A stretch of DNA of 64,000 nucleotides, taken from positions 124,001-188,000 of the forward strand of contig NZ_JAGTPK010000006.1 of the NCBI RefSeq assembly GCF_021147775.1, in the 5' to 3' direction. This document shows, in pieces, positions 20,417-27,995 of the stretch (position 1 is its first letter; every line of letters starts with the position of its first letter). The stretch comes from Pseudomonas californiensis (GTDB taxonomy: Bacteria > Pseudomonadota > Gammaproteobacteria > Pseudomonadales > Pseudomonadaceae). The notes beneath the pieces are model-generated. The model was not told where the DNA came from. It did no database searches and saw nothing but the letters and a program-made list of their open reading frames with translations. The translations under genes were made by a program, and so were the position numbers.

Positions 20417-21966
20417 GAGTCGTTCCTGGGCGCGGCTTCGTTGAGCAGCGCGTCACGTTTCTGATAGCCGGCAAATGCAGCAGCAAGCAATTGGTCCTGA
20501 GTCCAGCTGTCGCGCTCGAACGTGTCGATCAGGCGACCCGCCGACAGCACGCCGATACGGTCGCAGATCAGCATCAGTTCACGCAGATCACTGGAGACCA
20601 CCACCAGTGCCCTGCCCTGACGAGTCAATTCGCCGAGCAGTGCATAGATGTCGAACTTGGCGCCGACATCAATCCCCCGCGTCGGCTCATCGAACAGCAT
20701 CACCGGGCAGTCGCGCTCCAGCCAACGGCCGATGACAACCTTCTGCTGGTTGCCCCCCGATAGCTCAGACACCAATTGGGTCGGGCTGGAACTGCGGATA
20801 CGCATGGCATCAACTTGCCGCTGGGCCAGCTTGAGCTCGTCGCCCGCATTGACCAGACCGGCTTTGGAAATGGAGTGCATATTGCCGAGCGCGATATTGG
20901 CGCTGATGGATTGCGACATCAGCAGGCCTTCGCTTTTACGGTCTTCAGTAATCAACGCGAGCCCATGCTCGACGGCATCCGAGGGCGAACGAATGGTCAC
21001 TGCCTTGAGCGGCTGGCCCACTTCAATGCCGCCACTGTCAGCACTGTCGGCGCCGTAAATCAAGCGCAGCAGCTCTGTACGGCCAGCACCGATCAGCCCG
21101 GAAATACCGAAGATCTCGCCGCGGCGCACGTCAAACGAAACATTCTCGACTTTGCCCGCACGGCTCAGCCCTTTCACCGAAAGCGCGACCTCACCAATCT
21201 CGCGCGCGCCCATGTCCATGTGTTCGCCCAGCTCACGGCCGACCATCAGCGTTACCAGTTGCTCGCTGTTGTATCGGGCGATGGGCTCGACACACACCAG
21301 CTTGCCGTCACGCAGTACGGCAATGCGCTGCGATACCCTGGCCAACTCTTCCAGACGATGCGAGATGTAGATGATGGAAACGCCGCGCGCCTGCAACCGC
21401 GTGATCTGCTCGAACAGCATCTCGACTTCCCGAGAGGTGAGCATGGCGGTTGGCTCATCAAGGATCAGCACATGGCAGTCGCCGATCAGGTTGCGAGCGA
21501 TTTCGACCATCTGTTGGTGACCGATGCCCAGATCACCCACCAGCGTATCGGGGTCGATGGCTTCCAGCCCGATTTGGGCCATCGCCTTGATAGCATTTTC
21601 ACGCAGGCGCTTGCGGTCGATCCAGCCCGCACGGCGCGGGAGATCATCCAGAAACAGGTTTTCAGCAACGGTCAGGGTCGGCAGCAGATTCAGCTCCTGC
21701 ATGACCATACGCACACCCAGCTTTTCAGCCTGCGTCCGGTTGGCAGGCTGATAAGGCTGACCCTGGAATTCCATCTGCCCGGTAGTGGGCGTCACCAGTC
21801 CGCCGATAATCTTCGACAGGGTGCTTTTGCCGGCACCGTTTTCTCCGGTCAGAGCCAGCACTTCACCACGCATCAACGTCAGGTCGACATCCCCGAGAAC
21901 AGGTTGAGCGTAGGTTTTGCCAATGCCACTGACTGAAAGAACAGCAGTCTGAACAGACGCTGACAT
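20413..21966 (-). CDS. rbsA: Ribose ABC transporter ATP-binding protein
   Basis: 517 residues, two fused ATPase domains. The first has Walker A GENGAGKST (about 41-49) and Walker B LILDEPTAML. The second has a degenerate Walker A (SGLIGAGRTELL), as is normal for sugar ABC ATPases, with LSGGNQQKVVIGRWL and a VMLFDEPTRGID Walker B. It powers ribose import with RbsB and RbsC. Confidence 0.96.
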   Translation of the reverse strand: MSASVQTAVLSVSGIGKTYAQPVLGDVDLTLMRGEVLALTGENGAGKSTLSKIIGGLVTPTTGQMEFQGQPYQPANRTQAEKLGVRMVMQELNLLPTLTVAENLFLDDLPRRAGWIDRKRLRENAIKAMAQIGLEAIDPDTLVGDLGIGHQQMVEIARNLIGDCHVLILDEPTAMLTSREVEMLFEQITRLQARGVSIIYISHRLEELARVSQRIAVLRDGKLVCVEPIARYNSEQLVTLMVGRELGEHMDMGAREIGEVALSVKGLSRAGKVENVSFDVRRGEIFGISGLIGAGRTELLRLIYGADSADSGGIEVGQPLKAVTIRSPSDAVEHGLALITEDRKSEGLLMSQSISANIALGNMHSISKAGLVNAGDELKLAQRQVDAMRIRSSSPTQLVSELSGGNQQKVVIGRWLERDCPVMLFDEPTRGIDVGAKFDIYALLGELTRQGRALVVVSSDLRELMLICDRIGVLSAGRLIDTFERDSWTQDQLLAAAFAGYQKRDALLNEAAPRNDS

Positions 21967-22019
21967 ACATTTCTCCCAGCGTCCGCACCTCTGGCACGGA
22001 CGCCTTTACTCAGCGTGGA

Positions 22020-22979
22020 TCAGGGTTTGGTAACCAGCTCGACTGGCGTTTCGATCACGCCCTTGTCGTTGGTATCGACCTTCTCACCCTTGACCGCCTT
22101 GAGCGCTGCCTCGATACCGAAAACGGCTTGCTTGGCTGCGAACTGGTCGGCAGTGGCGAGCACTCGGCCATCCTTGAGCATTGGCTTGATGGCGTTGATG
22201 TTGTCGTAACCGACGACCATCACTTTGCCGGCCTTGCCAGCCGCACGTACTGCCGACACAGCGCCCAATGCCATGCTGTCATTGCCTGCCAGCAGTGCCT
22301 TGAGATCCGGATACTCGTTGAGCATGGCCGAGGCCACTGCGTTGCCCTTGTCGATTTCCCAGTTGCCGGACTGCACGGACACGACTTTCATCTGCGCACG
22401 GTCCATGGCGTCCTTGAAACCAGCGGTGCGCTGTTGGGCGTTGGTGGTGGTTGGCACACCTTCGATAATGCCGACCTGATCACCGGCCTTGAGCTGCTTG
22501 GCCAGATAATCGCCAACCTGACTCGCGCCCTTGCGGTTGTCAGGCCCTACGAACGGAATCTGCAGGCTTTTGCTTTTCAGTACATCGGCATCGAGCTGGT
22601 TGTCGATGTTGACGACTTTGATCCCGGCATCCGCAGCTTTTTTCAGCACCGGCACCAGCGCTTTGGAATCGGCAGGCGCAATGACCAGCGCGTCCACTTT
22701 GGACACGATCATCTGCTCGACAATACGGATCTGGTTGGCGGTGTCGGACTCATCCTTGATGCCGTTGGAGATCAGGTCAAATTCGTTGGCATGTTCTTTC
22801 TGATAAGCCTTTGCGCCGTCTTCCATGGTCAGGAAGAATTCGTTGGCGAGGGATTTCATCACCAGTGCGACCTTGGGTTTTTCAGGCGTCTGGGCATGCA
22901 CAGCAGAGAGGGGAATGACTGCCGAGAGGGCAGAAAACATGGCGACAGCGAGAAGGCGTCCAGCAAATGGCAGCTTCAT
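22020..22979 (-). CDS. rbsB: Ribose-binding periplasmic protein
   Basis: 319 residues from ATG 22979, chosen because GGAG lies 8 bases upstream and the signal peptide (MKLPFAGRLLAVAMFSALSAV) begins there. The mature part is a sugar-binding type 1 protein (KVALVMKSLANEFF..., NGIKDESDTANQI, VVNIDNQLD, VVGYDNINA). First gene of the rbs operon, under the operator at 23047. An AACAATAA sequence lies in its leader. Confidence 0.95.
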   Translation of the reverse strand: MKLPFAGRLLAVAMFSALSAVIPLSAVHAQTPEKPKVALVMKSLANEFFLTMEDGAKAYQKEHANEFDLISNGIKDESDTANQIRIVEQMIVSKVDALVIAPADSKALVPVLKKAADAGIKVVNIDNQLDADVLKSKSLQIPFVGPDNRKGASQVGDYLAKQLKAGDQVGIIEGVPTTTNAQQRTAGFKDAMDRAQMKVVSVQSGNWEIDKGNAVASAMLNEYPDLKALLAGNDSMALGAVSAVRAAGKAGKVMVVGYDNINAIKPMLKDGRVLATADQFAAKQAVFGIEAALKAVKGEKVDTNDKGVIETPVELVTKP

Positions 22980-23000
22980 GAGTTCATCTCCGATCTTGTG

Positions 23001-23010
23001 ATTATTGTTC
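23001..23010 (-). promoter_or_regulatory. Candidate Hfq/Crc target (AACAATAA) in the rbsB leader
   Basis: GAACAATAAT on the minus strand, about 22 bases upstream of the rbsB start. It is a perfect match to the AAnAAnAA Crc/Hfq consensus. The role in catabolite repression of ribose use is inferred. Confidence 0.55.
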
Positions 23011-23046
23011 GGGCGAACGACGCAGGGTCGGTCCAGAGAACCGACA

Positions 23047-23060
23047 CGCAAACGTTTGCG
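23047..23060. promoter_or_regulatory. RbsR operator (CGCAAACGTTTGCG)
   Basis: A perfect 14-base palindrome with the central CG typical of LacI-family sites, 67 bases upstream of rbsB. The half site AAACG matches known RbsR operators. Confidence 0.9.
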
Positions 23061-23144
23061 AGAAACGAACTATGGGAAAAGCCGCGCGCTTTGTCAATCC
23101 ACGAAAATGAAGTTCGCCCCAGTGCGCTATCCAGGCAGGGCTCC

Positions 23145-23369
23145 TTACTCCTCAGGCCTGACCGTAGCCACCTCATCAGCCTTGATGCGCACTTTCTTGC
23201 CCGAGATATCTTCGAACTCATAGAAGCCGTCCGCAGTACGGGTCTTGGGCGCGTCTTTGGTGATGTACTGCGTTCCGTTCTGCAACGTCACGACCGAGGG
23301 CGTCGAGCAGCCGGCCAGTGCAGCGGTTGCGGCGAGCAACAATGGGAAGGCCAATGATTTGATGTTCAT
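23145..23369 (-). CDS. YgdI/YgdR-type lipoprotein
   Basis: 74 residues from ATG 23369. The lipobox LAGC puts the lipidated Cys at residue 20. The remaining ~55 residues fit the small SH3-like YgdI/YgdR domain (VVTLQNGTQY...GFYEFEDISGKKVRIKADEVATV). It is similar in length and pattern to the lipoprotein at 40354, so the two are paralogs. The function of this family is unknown. Monocistronic. Confidence 0.88.
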   Translation of the reverse strand: MNIKSLAFPLLLAATAALAGCSTPSVVTLQNGTQYITKDAPKTRTADGFYEFEDISGKKVRIKADEVATVRPEE

Positions 23370-23478
23370 GTGAACTCCTGAATGCAAGGTGCGATCCGGA
23401 TCAGATCACGATTGCGGCGAATTGTTCTGCGCAACGACCTTTATCTTCAGGCGCGTCCCGCTTCTTCCTACATAGCTG

Positions 23479-23519
23479 TTGCGAAAAATCCGACACTGAA
23501 ATACTGTACGCCCGTACAG
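23479..23519 (+). promoter_or_regulatory. LexA-overlapped promoter of the DUF1654 gene
   Basis: The LexA box CTGTACGCCCGTACAG (23504-23519) fits CTGT-N8-ACAG and is itself a near-perfect palindrome. TTGCGA at 23479-23484 and TACTGT at 23502-23507 form -35 and -10 boxes with a 17-base spacer, so the box covers the -10. The GTG start is 19 bases further on. Confidence 0.85.
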
Positions 23520-23538
23520 CACAACCAGGGACTTTTTC

Positions 23539-23781
23539 GTGGCAAATCAACCAGCAGCTACACCCGGCACATACGAGCGTATGGGCGTCCGGGTACAGAA
23601 GATCATCAACTCGCCTACTGCGCAAAAAGCCAGGGCGGCGTTGCTTTTTCGTCTACCCGATGAGCTGGAAGACGACTGGGCTCAGTTGCTGGAAGAAATT
23701 GCAGAGAACGACAACGTCACGCTCGCCTGGCGCGACGACGGCGGCGTGCAGCTGTTCTGGACACTGCCCAAAGACGACTGA
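23539..23781 (+). CDS. DUF1654 family protein, likely SOS-induced
   Basis: 80 residues from GTG 23539. The body (TYERMGVRVQKIINSPTAQKARAALLFRLPDELEDDWAQLLEEI...) matches DUF1654, a family of small Pseudomonas proteins often next to SOS or phage genes. No signal peptide, membrane helix or cysteine; it is probably cytoplasmic. A LexA-type box overlaps its promoter. No clear ribosome binding site is seen (GGGACTTTTTC), so translation may be weak. The molecular role is unknown. Confidence 0.8.
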   Translation: MANQPAATPGTYERMGVRVQKIINSPTAQKARAALLFRLPDELEDDWAQLLEEIAENDNVTLAWRDDGGVQLFWTLPKDD

Positions 23782-24010
23782 AGACGTGCTGTTGGCGCTG
23801 GCTAACGGCCAATCGAGTCGAGCACTGGGATGTCAGCTCCCTCGAAAACCGTCGCGCGACACGTCGTCGGTTCCAGCATGGGAACGCTGGTCGTCCGCCG
23901 CAAAACGCAACTCATTGATTAAAAAGCTTTAAATATCAAGCTTTCCATTTTTGCTGTCCGTTCGACGCCTGTATGTAGCGGCATGCCTTCGATTCAAGGA
24001 ATACACACCC

Positions 24011-25066
24011 ATGCTCAAGAACCTTTTGGCGGCGCTCGTGCTGCTGGTGACTTCGTGCGGCAATGCATTCGCAGACATCAATATTGGTACCTGGAACCTG
24101 GAGCACCTGAGTGTGCGCCCTACCAAAGACATGGCCAGCATCGCAAAAGTGGCCAAACATGTTGATTTCCTGGCGGTTCAGGAACTGATGAACGAAGAAG
24201 GTCTTCAGGCACTGGAAAGCGCACTTGAGCAGGCGACTGGCGAAAAATGGTCGTCGCTGGCTTCTCACTCCACCGGGCGCAGCAGCTACAAGGAGATGTA
24301 CGGGTTTGTGTGGCGGGACAAGGCCGTCGCCTACGAAGATGGCGCGGTCACTTACCTGGATCGCGGCGACCGCTTCGAGCGAGAGCCCTTCTCTGCCCGA
24401 TTCAGAAACCTCAAGGACAAGACCACCTTCGTGGCGGCAACCGTGCATATTCTGTATGGCAAATCTGCTGCCGACAGGACCAAAGAGATTGCCGTATTGG
24501 GTGATTACTGGGATTGGCTGAAAAGCGTGTACGACGGCAACACCAACATCATGCTGATGGGGGACTTCAACATGTCGCCTGACTCGCCCGCCTGGCAAAG
24601 TCTGGAGGTTGGCGCCAAGCCTTTGATCACCTCTGGCGCGTCGACCCTGTCCACGACCGATGGCAAGTTTGCGAACCTGTACGACAACATCTTCATCGCG
24701 AAAGCCGGCACGATTCAGGTCAACAAAGCAGGTGTTTTCGATTACCCCGGTTTTCTTGGCATTTCCCATGTCGAAGGACGAAAAAGCGTTTCGGATCATG
24801 CTCCGATCTTTCTCAACGCCACCATGGCGGGCAAGAACTCAGCTACGCCAGGCAAGCGTGTGAGCGCAACTCCTGTGGCGCCGTCAAACACTCAACTCGC
24901 CAGTAATGGCAGCGGCGGCAGCGTGCGAGGCAACAGCGCGTCCATGATCTATCATCGGCCGGACTGTCCTTCCTACGCTGCCGTGTCGAGCAAGAACCGG
25001 GTCGACTTCGACAGTGAAATCGCTGCACAGAATGCTCATTACCGAATTGCCAAAAACTGCAAGTGA
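24011..25066 (+). CDS. Secreted endonuclease/exonuclease/phosphatase family protein with a C-terminal Cys/His domain
   Basis: 351 residues from ATG 24011 (AAGGA upstream). A signal peptide ends near residue 20 (GNAFA). The DNase I-like fold follows: IGTWNLEHL, LAVQELMNEEG (metal Glu), VHILYG, LMGDFNMSPDS (Asp/Asn) and the final SDHAPIF His-Asp pair, so the catalytic set is intact. After a Ser/Gly/Asn-rich linker the last ~45 residues (YHRPDCPSYAAVSSKNRVDF...AKNC) resemble the Ada-like zinc domain attached to some secreted nucleases. It may act on extracellular DNA or on phosphodiester lipids. No operon partner. Confidence 0.85.
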   Translation: MLKNLLAALVLLVTSCGNAFADINIGTWNLEHLSVRPTKDMASIAKVAKHVDFLAVQELMNEEGLQALESALEQATGEKWSSLASHSTGRSSYKEMYGFVWRDKAVAYEDGAVTYLDRGDRFEREPFSARFRNLKDKTTFVAATVHILYGKSAADRTKEIAVLGDYWDWLKSVYDGNTNIMLMGDFNMSPDSPAWQSLEVGAKPLITSGASTLSTTDGKFANLYDNIFIAKAGTIQVNKAGVFDYPGFLGISHVEGRKSVSDHAPIFLNATMAGKNSATPGKRVSATPVAPSNTQLASNGSGGSVRGNSASMIYHRPDCPSYAAVSSKNRVDFDSEIAAQNAHYRIAKNCK

Positions 25067-25191
25067 TCACGGCTTTGCCGTTGACGACTTGATATTGAGT
25101 TGAGCCCGCACATCACAAAAAGGGCTCAACCCACGTCGAACAGGTATAAATCCGGGCCATGTGTGTGTGTGTGCGGCGGTCGCCAGCCTGA

Positions 25192-25458
25192 CTATCCGCT
25201 CGCCTCACCGCCTCCTACGTCACGGACCAGCCCAGGGGTCAGAGCCGGTGATTCAGCCGTTCTGTCCGGGTGATTCCGGTCCAGAAAACGGCGCAGCCCT
25301 TCGCTTGTTTCTGGCTGAAATATAGATCGGTTAAAGCACTCAGCCTCAATGCACAGCCTCTCGGGAAAAATGTGATCAATGCCAACTTTCGCGAACTCTG
25401 AGGCGACCGTGCCGCTCAGCGCGGCCCTGGTGGTGGTGGTGCTGCCAGCGAGCATCAC
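25192..25458 (-). pseudogene. Possible remnant of an enoyl-CoA hydratase C-terminus
   Basis: An open stretch whose middle part (LCIEAECFNRSIFQPETSEGLRRFLDRN) has the pattern of the last helices of crotonase-family proteins (ExExF...EGLxxFLDK). Nothing of the CoA-binding and oxyanion regions is found in this or other frames around it. It has no ribosome binding site. I take it as a decayed fragment, with chance similarity possible. Just upstream of it on the plus strand (25099-25130) an inverted repeat GTTGAGCCC/GGGCTCAAC follows the nuclease-like gene. Confidence 0.4.
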
Positions 25459-25859
25459 GCTGCTCTCAGTACCTTTCCCGATATCCGACTCGAACTGATT
25501 GCCGAAACAACGCTACGTGACATGAATAGAGTACCGATGGCAAGTGGATCGGCTACCTGCTACATCAAGCGCCCTTGCACCTGAAAACAGTCTGCCCGAG
25601 CAATCAAGGCGCCAGCTGCAACACGCAAAAATGGCGCTCGGCCACTCATCGGACAGCTGTTCACGACTGCGCGGAACGGTGTGATGATTGGGCGGTAATT
25701 TCCCGAGACAGTAGTCCGATTACAGCTGCTTTCAGCGGTATCAGCCTGTAACGATCTCGAAATGAATCAGCGACTCAGCGATTGACCGATCAGTGTCGCC
25801 CAGTACCCTTCCGTACTCATTTTAAGACGGCGTATCGCTACGCTTTCAGGCAGATAACG
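25459..25859. other. Intergenic region
   Basis: About 400 bases before the DUF6555 gene. I see no credible gene, repeat or operator in it. Together with the fragment at 25192 it makes the longest non-coding stretch of the window (about 0.8 kb). Confidence 0.4.
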
Positions 25860-26102
25860 ATGAATAATCAAATGGAATTTGAGGTTCACTATCAGTTCAA
25901 GGGCGAAACCCGATGCTTTCTCTACAAGGCGCCGCAGTTTTGCCAAAGTGATGCTTTGCATTGCGCGATATTGCACGCTGGAGTGGGAGTGATCAGTGAC
26001 TCTATTGCGGCTCGACCGATACGCATGGCGACGTTGCAGGCTCAGCATGCAGGCGTGACCGGCGTGCACTGGAGGCAATCTTCCCTGCCCGCTCAGGTGT
26101 AA
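25860..26102 (+). CDS. DUF6555 family protein
   Basis: 80 residues from ATG 25860. It starts MNNQMEFEVHYQFKGE and ends HAGVTGVHWRQ, which fits a short Pseudomonas-specific family (DUF6555) of unknown function. No signal peptide or membrane helix. A longer in-frame start at 25782 lacks a ribosome binding site, and the residues it adds do not look like the family. A bidirectional terminator follows. Confidence 0.75.
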   Translation: MNNQMEFEVHYQFKGETRCFLYKAPQFCQSDALHCAILHAGVGVISDSIAARPIRMATLQAQHAGVTGVHWRQSSLPAQV

Positions 26103-26134
26103 AAAGTCATTCCTGCTGTTTGTCCACTCCAAAG

Positions 26135-26159
26135 AACGGCCTCTTATGAGGCCGTTTTT
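26135..26159 (+). terminator. Bidirectional rho-independent terminator
   Basis: AACGGCCTC-TTAT-GAGGCCGTT followed by TTT; it lies between the DUF6555 gene (plus) and map (minus), which converge. Confidence 0.85.
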
Positions 26160-26186
26160 GCAAGCTCGCGATAAACCATAGTGGGT

Positions 26187-26978
26187 TCAGATGGCGGGAT
26201 AATCGCCCGTCCCGTCAGGCCATGGGGTGAGCAGCTCAAAGCCGGTCGAGGTCACTGCCACCATGTGCTCCCACTGCGCCGAGAGTGACAGATCGCTGGT
26301 CAGGACAGTCCATCCATCCGGCAATGTCCTGGTGCCCGCCTTGCCCGCGTTGATCATAGGCTCAATGGTGAACACCATGCCCTCCTTCAACTTCAGCCCC
26401 TTGCCCTGCGCGCCGTAGTGCAACACCTGAGGCTCTTCGTGATACTTGCGGCCAATCCCATGCCCGCAGTACTCACGCACGACACTGAAACCTTCCCGGT
26501 GGGCCACGCTCTGGATCGCGTACCCCATATCACCCAGCGTCGCGCCGGGACGCACCGCGTGTATGCCAGCGCGCGTCGCTTCATATGTGGTGTCGACCAG
26601 TCGTTTGGCCAGCGGACTGACCTCACCTACCAGATACATTCGGCTGGTGTCGCCATACCAGCCATCCTTGATGACCGCTACGTCGATATTGACGATATCG
26701 CCTTCCTTGAGGATATCTGACGCCGAAGGAATGCCATGGCAAACCACCGCGTTTGGAGAAATGCAGGTCGTCTTGGTGAAGCCGTGATAGCCCACGTTGG
26801 CCGGGATCACCTTGAGCTCCTTGACGATGTATTCATTGCAGATATCATCCAGCGCTTCAGTGCTGACGCCAGCCTTGACGTAAGGCGTGATCATGGCAAG
26901 CACGTCCGCTGCCAGCCTTCCTGCGATTCGCAAATGAACCAGATCCTGCTCAGTCTTGATGCTGATAGCGCTGCTCAT
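26187..26978 (-). CDS. map: Type I methionine aminopeptidase
   Basis: 263 residues, a typical type I length. The pita-bread metal ligands are present: VNIDVAVIKDGWYGDTSRMY (two Asp), CGHGIG (His), FTIEPMIN (Glu) and a final AQWEHMVAV (Glu). It removes the initiator Met from nascent proteins. Its ATG overlaps the stop of the ParD-like gene by 4 bases, so it is coupled to that gene and not to rpsB, the usual neighbour of the housekeeping map. This suggests a second, accessory copy; that there is another copy is inferred. Confidence 0.92.
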   Translation of the reverse strand: MSSAISIKTEQDLVHLRIAGRLAADVLAMITPYVKAGVSTEALDDICNEYIVKELKVIPANVGYHGFTKTTCISPNAVVCHGIPSASDILKEGDIVNIDVAVIKDGWYGDTSRMYLVGEVSPLAKRLVDTTYEATRAGIHAVRPGATLGDMGYAIQSVAHREGFSVVREYCGHGIGRKYHEEPQVLHYGAQGKGLKLKEGMVFTIEPMINAGKAGTRTLPDGWTVLTSDLSLSAQWEHMVAVTSTGFELLTPWPDGTGDYPAI

Positions 26979-27217
26979 GAGGCGGCCTTCGTGAGTTCGG
27001 ATACCGTAAAGGATTGAGTCGCCAAGGTGGCACCGCCAGCATCTTCCACGCGTATCAACATCTGGCAGATCTCGCTGTAATCAAGAGTCGGGTGCAGTTC
27101 GGCGAGCATGCCGATACGCATCCAGTGCTCTGCCTGCGCATTGATAGAGCGGCTGAGCGCCACGCTGGCGCTGCGCAAATTGCCGTGCATTTGTTCGGAG
27201 ATTTTTACCAGGCCCAT
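26975..27217 (-). CDS. ParD-like antitoxin-family protein
   Basis: 80 residues from ATG 27217 with GAGG upstream; a longer frame to 27247 has no support. The sequence MGLVKISEQMHGNLRSASVALSRSINAQAEHWMRIGMLAEL fits the ParD_like family, predicted ribbon-helix-helix DNA binders. No ParE toxin follows; the next gene is map, overlapping by 4 bases. An inverted repeat lies 19 bases upstream of the start and may be an autoregulatory site. Role unknown. Confidence 0.8.
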   Translation of the reverse strand: MGLVKISEQMHGNLRSASVALSRSINAQAEHWMRIGMLAELHPTLDYSEICQMLIRVEDAGGATLATQSFTVSELTKAAS

Positions 27218-27235
27218 GATCCACCTCAACTTTAA

Positions 27236-27261
27236 TATACGAAGCATATACGTTTCGTATA
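27236..27261. promoter_or_regulatory. Inverted repeat TATACGAA-N10-TTCGTATA
   Basis: A perfect 8-base inverted repeat in the 82-base gap between the XRE gene and the ParD-like gene. The centre holds a further TATACG. It is a likely operator for the ParD-like or the XRE protein; which one cannot be told from sequence. Confidence 0.6.
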
Positions 27262-27299
27262 CTCAAAATCAACGGTGTCGGCCGGCCTGGTGACCGTAC

Positions 27300-27626
27300 T
27301 CAGCCGGAGCGCCTGCATAGAGAGAGCGCCAACTGACTGATCGTATGTTGATCGACTTCATTCAGCAGCCTGAACCGCTGGACGATTTCCCTCTCGCCCG
27401 GTGAGAGCGAGTCGAGCCCCACAGGCAGTCGGGTTCCGGACAATAAATAGAATATGTCGACCCCCTTTTCACCCAGCGCTACCAGATACGTGGAGCGCGG
27501 CGTGCGTTTGCCATGCTCATACTTGGCCTGGGCGTTTGCTTCCACTCCACCTATTTCTGCAAATTTTTGCTGAGAAAGCCCCATGGCACAGCGCTCTTCT
27601 CTCAAACGTGCGCCGAAATCGTTCAT
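27300..27626 (-). CDS. XRE family transcriptional regulator
   Basis: 108 residues from ATG 27626. An N-terminal helix-turn-helix of the Cro/C1 type (GARLREERCAMGLSQQKFAEIGGVEANAQAKYEHGKRTP) covers about residues 4-45. The C-terminal half (YLLSG..., LSPGEREIVQRFRLLNEVDQHTISQLALSL) is a short helical tail as in compact phage-like regulators. It is inserted between the 65-residue gene and the ParD-like gene on the same strand. TTACG repeats at 27656-27684 lie upstream. Confidence 0.85.
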   Translation of the reverse strand: MNDFGARLREERCAMGLSQQKFAEIGGVEANAQAKYEHGKRTPRSTYLVALGEKGVDIFYLLSGTRLPVGLDSLSPGEREIVQRFRLLNEVDQHTISQLALSLCRRSG

Positions 27627-27698
27627 ATGGATGCACCTGAGCAAAAGTCACATCCATTACGATACGCCCGATTACGCGCTTACGCAGGGTTATTACCA

Positions 27699-27896
27699 TT
27701 ACTCGGCAATACGATTCCCGCGGTATTCGCCGCCTGCCTGGGCAGCGGCGACTACCAGCGATACTTGGGCCTCATAAGCGTTGAACTGGCGCAGCGCCGC
27801 AGCAAGCGCAAGAAAATCCTCACGCTGCATCTCGTTCAGGGACGTAGATGCATGAAGCTGATGAGCGACCGGTTTTTGCGATGACTTCAAGGACAT
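27699..27896 (-). CDS. Hypothetical 65-residue protein behind a LexA-type promoter
   Basis: Starts at ATG 27896, with GAGG 6 bases upstream. The sequence is largely helical (SLNEMQREDFLALAAALRQFNAYEAQVSLVVAAAQAGG), acidic to neutral, with no cysteine and no signal peptide. I recognise no family. A LexA box with matching -35/-10 elements ends 22 bases before its start, so it should be induced by DNA damage. The XRE gene follows 72 bases downstream on the same strand. Confidence 0.65.
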   Translation of the reverse strand: MSLKSSQKPVAHQLHASTSLNEMQREDFLALAAALRQFNAYEAQVSLVVAAAQAGGEYRGNRIAE

Positions 27897-27917
27897 GACA
27901 CACCTCTTTCTTCGATA

Positions 27918-27958
27918 CTGTTCATGTATACAGTATTTAGATCGAGGCGCGGATGCAA
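27918..27958 (-). promoter_or_regulatory. LexA-overlapped promoter of the 65-residue gene
   Basis: The LexA box CTGTATACATGAACAG occupies 27918-27933. On the minus strand TTGCAT (27953-27958) and TACTGT (27930-27935) are separated by exactly 17 bases, so the -10 lies in the LexA box. The layout is the same as at 23479-23519. Confidence 0.85.
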
Positions 27959-27995
27959 GTCTGATCTCGACGAATGGTCGCCCAATTGTCAGCGG

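Noticed and set aside
25160..25174. Short TG repeat
   Set aside because: Only a few repeat units in a non-coding gap; too short to mean anything by itself.
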